Source: Ottelia alismoides (Eukaryota; Streptophyta; Magnoliopsida; Alismatales; Hydrocharitaceae). Taken from it: DNA of 64,000 nucleotides. Where the stretch lies: assembly GCA_037367405.1 (NCBI GenBank), contig JAZKJV010003121.1, positions 248,001 to 312,000 of the forward strand, in the 5' to 3' direction. Both the position numbers and the translations under genes were made by a program. The notes beneath the pieces are model-generated. The model worked only from the letters and a program-made list of their open reading frames with translations. It did no database searches and was not told the origin of the DNA. Each line of letters begins with the position of its first letter. Positions within the stretch are counted from its first letter, which is position 1. Below, piece after piece: positions 1 through 13,609 of the stretch.

Positions 1-1492
1 ACACTATTAATTAACAAATGCTATTTACATAGATTCTCTCTCTTCAATATATGTCTTATAAATCATATTTATAATACACATATATCATGGATAGTATTAT
101 CCACATTCTCTAATCCTTGATAATTAAATCTCATTTATTATCTTGGATAATAATTCTCACAATATGAATCATATTCATATTAAGCTCGATAATTAAATCT
201 CGTTTAATCATCAAGTTCTTCTTGCTTGGATATGGAATTCATCAAATGAATTATTCTTGAACTCCTTCAAGAATAATGTGCTTTCTCCGCAGATACTTGG
301 AGATAAGGACAGGGTGATTGTATTATTCCATGTATAGTGACTTGGACATTGAGATCTTATCTCAAATCCAGATCTTACGAACCTCCCACAGATGCTTGAT
401 TAAATCAAGACCGCAAGTCTAATCTTCTCATTGCTTCTGAATCTCATTTAGACCAATGTCCAACACTTGGACTAAGATTAGATTGCTTCTCTACTGAAAG
501 GAGTCACTAAAATCCAGACCTATTTCATCACTCCCTTGGAATGGAAGCGTCATGGATATACAATCGTTTATGATCACATCACCCTCAGGTATTCCCAATA
601 CCTGTACATCCTACATACTGGAAGACCCATGGTCAACCCGAAGATCAAGATCAATTTTACACTGTCTTCTTCAGGGTTTGATCACTAAGTTTCTCATTTG
701 ATCATTGGGATTTGGTATCGATCATATACTTTCCAAAAGAATATATCATACCTAGGTCTTGATCATATACTTTCCAAAAGTATATATCAAACCTACAAAT
801 TCAGTCAAGCTTCCAAAGCGAGATGACCGTGTACGGAATTCGATTCTATCCAATATCTCATGAGTGAGCTCATGTCTTCCGGTTCAGTAGTGAACCTGTA
901 TGATCCCTTTAAGAGATCGTATTACTCATATGCCCTTATATGCACACCAGCGCGCTGGTATATAGACCTTGGTTTGGCCATCAACCTATCGTTCTACCAA
1001 ATGTACATACTCAGACATATAGCAATACATCTGTCTCCGATCAGAGGATGCGTGCCTACGTTGTGACAACATTCAACATAGGACTTTGGTTATCCTGATC
1101 TCGTTAAGTCAACCCATTGACCTAACTAATCTGACACCTCCGAATCTCTATTCCTATGCAGAGGATCTGCATCAAGAGGTCGGTCAGATATTAGCCTATG
1201 TGAGAAAGGATTGCCATCTCCTACTCAGGCTGGAGATCATCTCTTAACAATCATTTGACGGTGCTTGATGAGCCCTCAATCTAACCCTTTAGATATTCAT
1301 CCAAGCACCAGCCTCTATGATTCAATTATTGAATCAACAGTTGTATGATCATCAAGATGGCCATGGTACATAACCCTAATTGTATAGAGGGATCTATTAT
1401 GCAAATTATTTATTCTTCATTTCATATCAGGGAATGATATTCATAATAACATTTATTGCATAATGGCTCGCCGTGGGCTCACATGTCCAACA
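1..1492 (-). repeat. 3' LTR of minus-strand Copia-type LARD (partial, cut by window edge)
   Basis: This stretch matches 7952-9441 nearly base for base, which makes it one of two LTRs of a single element. It ends in CA at 1492, before the purine-rich tract, so on the minus strand the LTR begins TGTTGGACATGTG. About 1.04 kb of the LTR lies before the window. Short ORFs inside (for example 860-1066) differ from the other LTR copy and are not genes. The LTR supplies the polyadenylation end of the minus-strand transcript. Confidence 0.9.
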
Positions 1493-1503
1493 ATCTCCCA
1501 CTA
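1493..1503 (-). other. Polypurine tract of the LARD
   Basis: On the minus strand the sequence reads TAGTGGGAGAT directly before the LTR start TGTTGG. A purine-rich tract here is the usual primer for plus-strand DNA synthesis, and AGTGGGAGATTGTT is a familiar Copia junction. It sets the element orientation together with the primer site at 6891-6903. Confidence 0.8.
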
Positions 1504-4500
1504 GCCCAAAGAGCCATTAATGGGCTAATCATTTAAACCCACACTCATGTGACAATTATAGGCTATTTAGAAAATAGCTAGGTAAGCTGATCAGTCACTC
1601 TGTTCCCAAAAGACTATTCCAAGTCTTTTTACGGCACTTGCATATTCCTTCGTAACAGTGCTCGCATCCAATGCGATTGTTGCATCTAATGCAACCAATA
1701 CTCAATCTAGTCAAAGCAGTTATAGTGTCCTTGACACTATTGCTCAATAACCAGTATTTCCATAATCCTTATCAGAATACCTTTTTCCAGGAGATCACTA
1801 TCTCTCAAGGTATCCACAGTTAAGACTTTTTAGATCTCTATCTATAAAGTCCTAAGCTTTTGAAGATATGACTTTTGAGATCACCATCTCAAAAATCTTG
1901 TCATTTATGAAGATTTTGTTATTACAGCAATCAAGTGTTTTCTCTCTCCATAGTAGGATTAGCAACACTTTACTACTCCCACTGCATGGCAGATATCTGG
2001 CTTTTGTACACATCTAGCATACACTTAGCTTCTCGTAACTGATGCACAAGTGCAAGCAGTTCTAGCATTCACTTCCTCAACTCTTTGAGGTGCTATCCCT
2101 TTAGATAGGTTAGTACCAAATCTCAAGGGAATGAAGCCTTTCTTGAAATTTCCAAGAATGGAATATGTCCAAGGTATACTACAAATGTGGCAGTCCCAAT
2201 ACCCTCTATTCTTTGCTTCTTAACAATTTCAGAACTAAGATCTAAGAGGTATTCTTGAGATCATATCTCAAGGTATGGAATAGCCAGTCTATGAAACACT
2301 TATTATCATCCTTATATCATTCCAAATGATTAGGATATTATCTACATTTAGCACGATGAACACAATGGCACTCCCACTAAGCTTCACATGGTTCATCAAG
2401 ATTCTATTTGAAATCATAACATTTATAATTTCATCAAATCTTATGTTCCAACAACAAGAAGCTTATTTGAGTCCACAGATAGATTTCTTTAGCTTTCACA
2501 CCTTACTTTCCAAAATCATGAACCCCTGGGGCTACTTCATGTGAATATCCTCAGAGAGGTATTCTTTAGAGGAATGCAATCCTTAATTACATCTTGAAGA
2601 TGCAACAATCAAGTTGTGTAGCTTAGGTTAGCAATATTCTGATGAGTTTAAGCACGATTACCGAAGAGCAAGTCCCATTGCAAGCAATGTCTTTTCTTAC
2701 AGTGTGTAGCTTATGGCTACGAACCGAGCTTTGAAGGTCTCTACCTTCTCATCAGGTTCCCTCTTTTCTTGAAGATCCATTTAAACCTTAACGGGTCTAA
2801 CCCTTATAGGTGGACCCTCGAGGGTCCATATACAACACTTTGTATATGAAGTCTACTTCAGACTTTATTGCTAATATCCATCTTTCCATGTCATGATACT
2901 TAGGAGCTTCATCACATGAACTCCGATCATTGTCAGACTTAATCGACACATGGAATACATCTTCAAACTCATTTGAAGAGGTATTAATGTTTCATCTTTA
3001 ATTGTCCCTTTTAGTTTCCAATTTCAAGAGCCTCATTATCTTCTCAAGATCAAATGAGTTCCTATACTTCATTTTCATCTTGATTCTCAAGAGAGTCATA
3101 CTCCAAGAATCACATTCTCAGAGATGAGATCTTTTAAGAATCTCAAGGTCATAAAGTAGGTATCCAATACGATCCTTTATTTTCCTAATGAAGTAGTACT
3201 CTCTAGTGCTTAATTCCAGCTTATTTGCATGGAATTTTATTAAGGATATATAGTGTAGTCTCTACTACACATATATACCAGGAAACTAAGAGATAATTAT
3301 GTTAAAATTCGTCATTGATCAAATCATGTCACACATGATCCAATTGTATCTCCCCACAACTCTATTGAGTTCAGGTATATCAGGAGGAGTGAGATAGAAA
3401 TGATATTCATATCTCCATAAGGTATTCTTTGAATTCATCTAATAGGTACTTGCTACCTTGGTTAGATCAAATTCATTACATCTTTCTTCAAACTTTGGTT
3501 CTGAACCAAAATTGTGAAATCTTTGAACATTTCAAAGGTTTCATAGGCGAAGAGAAGACATCTCATATCATACATGGTCATCACTAGATATCATATATCC
3601 ATAATGTTCACTATGATATAGATGATCCACATACATCAATATGTATGAGATCCCGAATACCTTGACATCTTGCACCTTCCTATGAGAAGGGTGTATTGGA
3701 CATTTTACTTTGAATACAATATTCACAAGTATGTAAGATTTGAAATTTTAGACATTCTAAAGTTTCATATCTTACTAGTCTATTGATCTCATCAGCAGAC
3801 TTATGTCCAAGACTTGATGCCAGATCATTGTCAAATGATCTTCATCCTCCTATTGATCTATCAAGGTTTAATTTTCAGTATTAGAAATCTTAATGAACCA
3901 TTCATTAATTTTCTAATTTTGTGGAGTCCACTAGATGTTAGATTACTATCTGAAATATTTCCATCATAACATTTATGATAGTTCTATCTCAGAATTCATG
4001 TTTATTTCCAACATTTAGAAACAAACAATGAGTGTATTCTAATATCTAGGTCATAGAGAGATTCTCTAAGACTAAGGGCTCTCCCACTGAGAATATGAAG
4101 TCTATCTATCCAACAGAGATAGCTGCAACACTTACATCAATATCCATGTAGATGACTATTAAACCTTAAGATCAATTTTCTAATCTTCTAATATACATAT
4201 GTGCAACCAATTTGCAAATGTCACTAGAAGATTGGGATACAATTGTCAGACTTAATCTTAAGAAATAAGAAAGTCAAAGTCAATGATTATATGTAGATTA
4301 TTTTGATGCTCTATCTGAGTCCTTCACTAAGGATTTTAGACAGATTTGATAGTCATACTATCAACACATCAACTTATTGCAGTATTGGCATTCATCCAAC
4401 TCTTTGGATGTCATATGGAAGTCACAGAAGTAGGTCAATTCTTTGACTTTCCTTCTTACTCGGGTCTGACCCATGCTTCTACTGCGCTCTCTTCATCTAA

Positions 4501-6890
4501 AAACAACCATTGTTCAAGACAAAGAATCTCTTATGTTGAATTCTAAGGATTTCAATACAAGAGCATTTCAACATTTATACATGCTTCATTAAATTCATTC
4601 AAAATGATTAATATGAAGCTTCACGAATGACTAGAGTATAGACAGTAGAATGATGACACTCATCATATCTACATACATCTTAACTCTTAGACTTAGGTTC
4701 AGGTAGGTATTCAAACATTTTGAATACATCATCTCTTTCGAGCCACCATTCTACATAATACAGAGATCCATGTCATTCATGATTAAATGTCTAGAGTACA
4801 TACGTATGCCAAAATATCTTCTTTTATTTTATAAGGATTATTCGACAATTACGATCACCATCGACATGTCACTTCCAAAGTACACTCGATGAAAGATCAA
4901 GACTATAGAGACATACAAACCCTAAGGTGATGTCTTATTTAATTGTCCTTCCTCATTACGTTGAGGAAATTTGCACATTGCAACCACATACATTATGTGT
5001 CCAATTGCAAGTACAATATCTGGATCATGAGTCCAATCCAAGATATTTTTACTGGTTATCATTGAGTATAACATTGAGTGGATTTAATGAAGGATTATCT
5101 GAAATAAGAAATTTGCATAAGGGTGTATATATTATATATACATGTTTTACTTTGATTTAGGAATTTTTATATCAAAGTTGTCTTGCCTTGTCAACACTGA
5201 AAGTTCATTCCCTTAATCACTTTCAATGTAAGAGATATTCTTACCATTATATCTCTAGCAAGATCTGGGATCTCCTTTCCTATCTTCGTTGCATCCCAAT
5301 AATATGAGAACCTACAACTCGGATAAAAAGAAGCGGGAACACATTCCACCTTGCAAGTCCAACTTGCATTTCCCAATTCGGTCTTTAACACCCGGGCCCA
5401 CCACCCCTAAGGCAATGTTGACCCGTCATTATTTAAACCAACCGTCAACAGACTTAATACTCGCTATACACAATCCAATATCGCCCCAATAATATGAGGA
5501 CCCGATATTGAGGTCACTACGTATACAGCCTTACTCTTTCGAGAAGCAAAGAACCCGATCCAATTAAATCATATATAGGATCTGTCACTTCGGACATACG
5601 TCTCCTATATACAACAACTGGCGACGAAATCCTTTGCCTTGACGGGAGACCATGGATGTCACTTATGTGATCCTCCACCTCATATTCAAATTGTAATTAA
5701 TTATCGTGAATCATATTCACATAATTAATTCTTCCAAGGGAAATACACATCTATTCAAAATAGAGTGTTTATTGGATATAATTAATTTAATCATATTAAA
5801 TTAATCATTAATCCAATCATCAATCAACAAACATGTCTTTTACTTGAATAGTAGGTATTATCTCAAAATACTATTATTCGAATTTTAATAATTAGAAAAA
5901 TACACATTGACTTTCTCCGGCATTATACAATCCCTACCCGCTGTCATGAATAGTACCGACAAGAGTGGGACGGACCACATACGTTGCAACCCGCGACCCC
6001 AATGCTCTCCGACTAGGCACCACATCCGCCTCGGGAAAGGATAATACCAGATAGATCATCATGTACTTTGAGATGCTCATTAGTTTTTCAACTGAAATTA
6101 TATCATATAATATACATCAAAACATTTTTGATTATATTATAAGGAGATTTGCTAGACAAATCTCCAATCCTATTCAAGCAAGAGGGTTTTCCATGTAAAT
6201 GTTGTCCTACAACTATTGTAGTATAAACGATGGTTTTTCATGAAATCAATGTTTGTTGATGAACCATGATCAAGATCTAATATCTCATCATTGTGGTTTA
6301 GGCAAGTGTCATTCAATGAAATAACTATCTCTTTAAATATTTCACAAATATTTATCACTAATTATTCCAGAAAATTAACAATTAATTTTCATCATGATAA
6401 TTGAATGACATATCACAAGGTTCAAGATCAAAATTGTTAATTTCCAGCAGTAACCCCCAATCACTAAAATTAACTTATCTTGATCAATTTAAATCCAAAA
6501 AAGTGCAAACTCAGTTTCCAAAGATTGCCTATTTGATTTATTAAAGAACCCAAATGATAATTCACGCATTTCAAGGCGGATTAAAACCGTAATTATCTCA
6601 TTAATCACGTTCAAATCCGCAGTTCCCGCAACAGTGAATATAGTCATATTCAAAAAGCCATATCTTGAGCAAATGAAGTCCAAATTTAGTAAACTCAAGT
6701 CCTATGGTTTCCTTGTTTAATGGGGAACAATATCCAATTGAAAATTTCGTGTTTAAGCATTTTTAACATTACAGAAAAATTCAATTAGACAGAGGTGCGA
6801 AAATTGAAATGCAGTAAAAATTTCGCAACCCTTTCAAGAACCAAATCGTTTAAGGTCTATGAATCATATCCAAAACCTTATTCGACCTAT

Positions 6891-6903
6891 GACACTGATA
6901 CCA
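6891..6903 (-). other. Primer binding site (tRNA-iMet type) of the LARD
   Basis: The minus strand reads TGGTATCAGTGTC two bases after the LTR end (...TCCTTCA, AG). TGGTATCAG is complementary to the 3' end of plant initiator tRNA-Met and is typical of Copia elements. The bases after it (TGTC) depart from the usual AGCC, so the match is short. Confidence 0.8.
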
Positions 6904-7395
6904 CTTGAAGGATATTGAGTATACTTAAGTGCATCACGGAAGCGTGTTGATCGCATCGTATGCAATCGGAGCAACTAGTCGCACTAGTCGCTAGATGCAG
7001 CGGAAATTAAAATTTTAAAACTAAAGATGAAACCACATGATCACGAGAACACTTCTCGGATCGTTTCATCAAACCACCAAGTATAAGAAATACCTCTTGA
7101 AGCGTGGTTGTGATCGCGAGATCCCAAAGTAGAGATCCTCCTGTCTTAAGTCCGATCCACGAAGAACGCACTTGCGGGCACGATGATGAGTCACGTTCCT
7201 CCCCGCAATCCTCGATGAAGATCCAAGCATGGCTCCCCCGATTTCATCAAACAAAATCCGTCGTCTTCCTTTAGAGTAAGAAACTCCAGAGAAGAAGGAG
7301 ATCCTTGAGTCGTCGAAGAAGAAACCGAGAGTCTCTCCTTTCTCAACACAAGATGGACGGCTATCTTTTGGAGGAGAGAAAGAGAGAGGGCGAGA

Positions 7396-7415
7396 ATATG
7401 AGAGAGAGAGAGAGT
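7396..7415. repeat. GA microsatellite in the LTR
   Basis: A short GA run lies in the transcribed part of the LARD LTR (TC on the sense strand). Confidence 0.7.
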
Positions 7416-7470
7416 TGCAACCATTTACAACTCTTGATTATGTTGTTCCTTGGAAGGCTACCCTAGCCCT

Positions 7471-7480
7471 CCTTTTATAT
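7471..7480 (-). promoter_or_regulatory. Putative TATA box in LARD 5' LTR
   Basis: The minus strand reads ATATAAAAGG, inside ATATAAAAGGAGGG. About 50-100 bases downstream on that strand is a CT-rich tract (the GA repeat of 7379-7414 on the plus strand), a common feature of plant retrotransposon leaders. The start site is not determined. Confidence 0.5.
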
Positions 7481-9441
7481 TAGTTTAGGATCCAATGGAT
7501 CTCAATCCATGGGACACATGGAACCAATGGCCAGGCTTGGTCTATGTAAAATCAATGGCTATGATTATTGTTGGTTAAAACCAACAACATTAATTTAAAT
7601 TAAAATATGTTGTAACATTATCAACATAATTTAATTTAACTAATTAAGAGATAATGTGACAACAAAAAGGGAGTCAACTAACCTCCCTAAATCATAGGGG
7701 GCGTCACCTATGAATGAGTCATAGGTGGCGCCACCTCTTATTTAGGTGGTTAATGTGTCTTCTTTTTATTTTATCTTATTATTTTTTAATTAATTTTACA
7801 ATAACAATTATCACAAAATTATTCACCAAATTAATTCCAAATTAATTTGTGAATATTTCAATCATGCCATTGAACATTATGTGAATCATATTCACAACCC
7901 AAACTAATTTTGTAAATTACATTTCCAATTAATTAATGTGAATCCAATCCACACTATTAATTAACAAATGCTATTTACATAGATTCTCTCTCTTCAATAT
8001 ATGTATTATAAATCATATTTATAATACACATATATCATGGATAGTATTATCCACATTCTCTAATCCTTGATAATTAAATCTCATTTAATTATCTTGGATA
8101 ATAACTCTCACAATATGAATCATATTCATATTAAGCTTGATAATAAATCTCATTTAATCATCAAGTTCTTCTTGTTTGGATATGGAATTCATGAAATGAA
8201 TTATTCTTGAACTCCTTCAAGAATAATGTGCTTTCTCCGCAGATACTTGGAGATAAGGACAGGGCGATTGTATTATTCCATGTATAGTGACTTGGACATT
8301 GAGATCTTATCTCAAATCCAGATCTTACGAACCTCCCACAGATGCTTGATTAAATCAAGACCGCAAGTCTAATCTTCTCATTGCATCTGAATCTCATTCA
8401 GACCAATGTCCAACACTTGGACTAAGATCAGATTGTTTCTCTACTGAAAGGAGTCACTAAAATCCAGACCTGTTCATCACTTCCTCGGAATGGAAGCGTC
8501 ATGGATATACAATCGTTTATGATCACATCACCCTCAGGTATTCCCAATACATGTACATCCTGCATACTGGAAGACCCATGGTCAACCCGAAGATCAAGAT
8601 CAATTTTACACTGTCTTCTTCATGGTTTGATCACTAAGTTTTTCATTTGATCATTGGGATTTGGTATCGATCATATACTTTCCAAAAGCATATATCATAC
8701 CTAGGTCTTGATCATATACTTTCCAAAAGTATATATCAAACCTATAAATTCAGTCAAGCTTCCAAAGCGAGATGACCGTGCATGGAATTCGATTCTTCCC
8801 AATATCTCAAGAGTGAGCTCATGTCTTCCGGTTCAGTAGTGAACCTGTATGATCCCTTTGAGAGATCGTATTACTCATATGCCCTTATATGCACACCAGT
8901 GCGCCGGTATATAGACCTTGGTTAGGCCATCAACCTATCGGTCTGCCAAATATACATACTCAGACATATAGCAATACATCTGTCTCCGGTCAGAGGATGT
9001 GTGCCTATGCTGTGACAGCATTCAACATAGGACTTTGGTTATCTCGATCTCGTTAAGTCAACCCATTGACCTAACTAATCTGACACCTACGAATCTCTAT
9101 TCCTATGCAGAGGACCTGCATCAAGAGGTCGGTCAGATATTAGCCCATGTGAGAAAGGATTGCCATCTCCTACTCAAGCTGGAGATCATCTCTTAACAAT
9201 CATTTGACGGTGCTTGATGAGTCCTCAATCTAACCCTTTAGATATTCATCCAAGCACCAGCCTCTATGATTCAATTATTGAATCAACAATTGTATGATCA
9301 TCAAGATGGCCACGGTACATAACCCTAATTGTACAGAGGGACCTATTATGCAAATTATCTATTCTTCATTTCAGATCAGGTAATGATATTGGCAATAACA
9401 TTTATTGCATAATGGCTCGCCGTGGGCTCACATGTCCAACA

Positions 9442-10270
9442 GTGCGATCAAACACATGTGAAGTAAGAGATGTGTACCTATCACCAGCACTCTACATGTA
9501 GGGTGATCCACACATAAATTTGAAGACAGAAATAAAACTAGCGATATGATGTAGGAAGAAATCAGCCTTAGACGAGCAATTTCTAATGATCATGAACAAC
9601 GGTAGTTACCTAATCAAATCGAGTCCAGAGTCCAATCTTAGGAACCACTTGGTGCCCGCCACAACGGGTCCTGCTAGCGTTGTATGTGGTTCCTCACGGC
9701 ACATGGTCTCAGATCGATTAAACTAACTTTTTATTATGAATTATCAATAAGGTCCAATTACAATCTATAGATGCAAGAAATCTATTAGGGATTGGGCCTT
9801 CATTATTTACATCACAGTCAATAAAAATCCAAAGTCTAGGGGCCAAAATCTGTAGGAATCAAATAGAAAAAATGCAATAAAACCAAAATCGCGAAAAACT
9901 TGGTGAGGTCTCCCGAGCACACCAATGCTCGGTGAAGCAGAACCCGATAGGACAAGTGTCCAAAGAGAGAGTCCAAGTGTCCAACAATTATTACAACAAT
10001 AAATGAGAGGTCTGCTGAAAGTAAAACTAATCTAATATGCTCTATCTAATATAACTAATACATGCTCTTCTTCTGCTCCTCCTTGGGTACGGGTCTCCTC
10101 CAAAGAGTCCCCGGGCAGTTTCTCGGATGAAAAGTGAAATGGAAATAGGTCATAAAGCAGTTATAACAAATAGAGATAAAAATATACAAAAAGGATGCGA
10201 CAACTAAGCCATGTACCTCGATAATGATGCCATTATGATGAGTGGCTGAGCGACACTCGTTAAGGAATCA
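9442..10270. other. Unassigned sequence between LARD and an old LTR
   Basis: I see no ORF, terminal repeat or recognisable element here. The composition is mixed. It starts with GTGCG, the likely target duplication of the LARD. It may be the interior of the older Copia whose leader is seen at 13610-13949 and 30221-30448, but nothing in it proves that. Confidence 0.4.
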
Positions 10271-13200
10271 AGTAATCAAAGGATCATTGCAACCCGGATC
10301 ACAAGGACAATGCTCAATCAAGAAAAATAGAGAACCACACGACCAAAAGATAAATCAATCAAAGCAATGTAATCGGTCTCCGCTATTTATTTTAATTTGA
10401 TATAGCATCCGGGGTTGAACTTAAGGAGTATGAGAAATCTTACAAAGTAGTCAAGATTCAGAAGCTAAAATGCATATTTTTATTGATTTTCAATTTTACA
10501 AATTTTTATAGGATTTTTAATAGATAAATAAGAACAAGCAAACAAGGAAATAATGCATACAATCAAGCTTGTTGAATTTTTATTTAAGGCCAGAAATGCT
10601 AAAAATTAATGCTTAAAAATTTTTTTTGTTTTTTAAATATTATAGTATTTTTGATATTTTTTGTGATTTTTTAATGTTTTTGTGATTTTATAAAAATCAA
10701 ATAAGTGCGAAAATACAAATACTGCACAACCAGGATAATATTACAGATTAAAAATACTTAAAGTGTCCTAATATCCTGAGGAGAAATTTTATGAGAAAAT
10801 AGATAAAAAGAGCTGCAATCGAGAACTGAAATGGCATGTTTTGATTTTTCTAAATTTTTTATGATATTTTTAAAGTTTTTGAGTCTTTTGCAATTTTAGG
10901 TATGAGGGGTTTTCAAGCAAAAATGCTACAAAAGGTAAAGCATACAAAAAACACATACGAGAATTTTTATGGAATTTTTCAAGTGATTTTTTGAAGTTAT
11001 ATGTATTTTATAAAACATATAGTAAACTTTTTAGTGATTTTTTATTATTAGAAAATAAAATATAACATAAAATTAATCCCAAAAATCACAATAAATATTA
11101 CATGTTAGCAGGAGCTAACGGTAATTATTATATAATTTTTTGAACTTAATTTAGGATTTTTTAATTAACTAATAGACACACAAATTACAGGGCCTCATTG
11201 TAATTAAAATAAAGTTCACATGCCAAATAATAACAAGCATTTGAAACTCGGGGCCAAAGATACAAAAGTCCTAGAGAATAAACGCACATGCACAATAAAC
11301 CACGCCTAGGGGTAGATTTGTAAATATCAAAAAGTTTTCATTAAAAACATAACATATAAATATTCGGGACAATGCATGCAAATAACCCTGAAAATCACGT
11401 GGGATGACACATGAGTTCACCCAAAGAGGACTAAAATGCAAATATATAAAACTACGAGGTCCTTACATCAAAATGTTTGTACTACTACTATATTTACTAG
11501 ACTAACTAACAAAGCATGAAAATCTGAGGATAAAAATAAAATATACCCCAGCTGGGACAGGTGGCACGCGTGGGAGGGGTCGTGATCATACGGCTCTGAT
11601 CACTACAGTTGGTACATCTAACGATGTAGAGGCTGTCGCGGACGTACGATTGGATCTGATTTGTCATCGCTGATCTAATGGCCACAATGGCCTTTTTACC
11701 GGGCAGTTGTGATGCAAACTGGCAGGAGGGCCCCCATCCGACAGTGAAGAAGGTGTCAGTAAGAATAGGATCCTGGCAAGTTTCACCTGAGTGTCAGGAG
11801 GAACTCGACGCTCCGATGAAGGATCGGAGGGGTCCAATAACTTCGTGAAGGCTCTCTACGTCTGATGGAGAGCTCCGTTGGAAGCGGCAACGTTTAGATA
11901 ATCGTGACGGTGAAATTCAACCTGGGGTTGCTCCTCCTGAGCAGTTGGGAGCTCTAGGGACCTCCTTCATGCGAACCAGATCCTGCAGAAGGTAGAGGAG
12001 ACTCGGGGCGTAGCATCGGTCGACTCTATTGCGAAGGGAGATAAGGAAAGCGTGGGGGAGTGGGATTTGGATCTCTAGCGTAGGTGGAGGGAGGAGATCC
12101 GACCTTAATCTCTACTTGGGGGTCGAGGCTAAGGATGATCAGGTTGTGGTGCGAGATGGAGGGTGAAGTGTAGAGTCGATCTGAACGGATGAGAAGGTGT
12201 GGCGGAGCTCCACCCAGTTGGACAGAGCAAGGGGATGGTGACGACATTGAAATGGAAAGATTGGATGGAACTTGGAAATGGAGGCAAATTGATAGGTACT
12301 TGAAGGGTTTGGAAGTGTTTCTCTGCTTCATGCGAAGATGGTGGTCGAGGTCGTGGCCTCAACATGTTGCGGGGGGCAGGGAGGCTGAATGCAGTGGAGA
12401 GTTCCGGCCACGTAGCTAAGCTGCGACTACAAGCCACCAAACTTCAATCCAAAGACACCCTCCGACCAATGTCACTCAGCTGAAGGTTTTTAAGAGTGGA
12501 GGAAGCACGAGGCAAGAGCTGTGACGCCGGGAGGATGGAGAAGATGATTTATAGGTTGCTCGAGGGTCCAGAAAGATCAGCCAAAAGCACAGAACCCTAG
12601 AGTGATCCGGATCGGCTATAGAACCCACGAGAATGTCGGGTGTACGAGGATTATTGGGTCCAAATTTCAAGACAAAAGGAACTCGGAGTTGGGTTGTATA
12701 AATTCGAGAAGGAGCTCCGGTGAACAATATCCGGGTCTGACCCGGGAAGGAGGAGGAGTTGATTGGGGGTCAACGGACCGTCTGGACCAATCAAAAAATT
12801 AAGATTTACAAAATATTAATAAATTCAATAAAAATAGTAAAAGATTTCAAATTAAAAAGTATACAAAATAAAAATATTTATTATTTTTCAAACTATTTTT
12901 CTATGATTTTTAATTAGTTTTATGAAAAATAAAATAGTGTATATACAATATATAATATTATATACAGATATTTTTATACATATGTATTATGTAGATGAAT
13001 TTTTAATTTGTTATTTTTATGCAAATACCCAAATTTTGCATTTTATTTATTTTCAACATATTTTTAGGAGTACAAATAATTTATATTTTATTTTTTTGAG
13101 TTATTTACGTGTATAGAATAAATAATGAATGTAATGTACATACATGTTTTTGTACAATTGAGGAGAGAATACGTGTTTTGTATAATTGAGGAGAGATTTT

Positions 13201-13609
13201 ATTTTTATTTTTATTTTATTTTTCTGATTTTTATTTTATTTATATATTATTACTAGAAATATATACAAATAGGTAAAAATAATAATTTTATTTTATTTTG
13301 TTAAAAATAAATATAGGTGATATGTACAACACAAAGTAGACCCTACCTCTCTCTACTTATTTTGTTTGGCGATCAGATCAAGGCTTGGCCTTCTCTTGGG
13401 ATTCAGATCACTCTGTATTTATTATAAATACCTCTTTACTTTTTCTTTTCCTTTATTCTTTTATTTTTGCATAAATACATGCTAATTATGCAATATTAAC
13501 AAATGCATGCAGAATGCTAAGTTAGTGTATTTACAGGTATTTACATGCCACTTTGTTAATATAAATAGCTAAAATAAAAGAATAAAGAGTTAGAATCAGA
13601 GATTCATCA
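10270..13609 (-). repeat. Old Athila-family LTR, minus strand (diverged)
   Basis: The order of landmarks matches the LTRs at 13950-17390 and 26763-30215: a GTTGAACTTAAGGAG block near 10413, AT-rich stretches, a GC-rich middle (11.6-12.8 kb) with ATTTATAGG near 12550, then the conserved U3 block at 13340-13410 and the tip GATTCATCA at 13601-13609. On the sense (minus) strand the tip is TGATGAATC. The left end is not sharply defined because the LTR is diverged. No internal region is attached, so it may be a solo LTR or a remnant. The overlapping ORFs at 12026-12802 are products of the GC-rich middle and are not conserved in the sister LTRs. Confidence 0.6.

Larger units (their letters stand above)
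1493..6905 (-). mobile_element. Non-coding internal region of LARD-like Copia-type element
   Basis: These 5.4 kb lie between two TG...CA LTRs, with a primer site at the right end and a purine tract at the left end, so the element is read on the minus strand. No frame is open beyond about 80 codons on either strand, and I recognise no gag, protease, integrase or RT motif. This is the structure of a large retrotransposon derivative: a long, non-coding RNA that would depend on proteins of a partner Copia element. The sequence is AT-rich and full of short TCTCA/GATCA-type words. An alternative is a Copia whose coding region has decayed beyond recognition, but LTRs this similar argue against great age. 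Confidence 0.75.
6906..9441 (-). repeat. 5' LTR of minus-strand Copia-type LARD (complete, 2536 bp)
   Basis: The LTR runs from TGAAGG at 6906 to CA at 9441 on the plus strand and is nearly identical to 1-1492 over the shared part, with only scattered substitutions and small indels. This suggests a fairly recent insertion. The five bases after it, GTGCG (9442-9446), should be the right target-site duplication; its partner lies before the window. The U3 part is near 9441 and the U5 part near 6906. Short ORFs at 7069-7424 and 8999-9196 lie within the LTR and are not genes. At 2.5 kb it is long for a Copia LTR. Confidence 0.9.

Noticed and set aside
12026..12802. Overlapping ORFs of 66-103 codons on both strands
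   Set aside because: GC-rich LTR middle. Frames overlap on both strands, show no motif and are not kept in the other LTRs.
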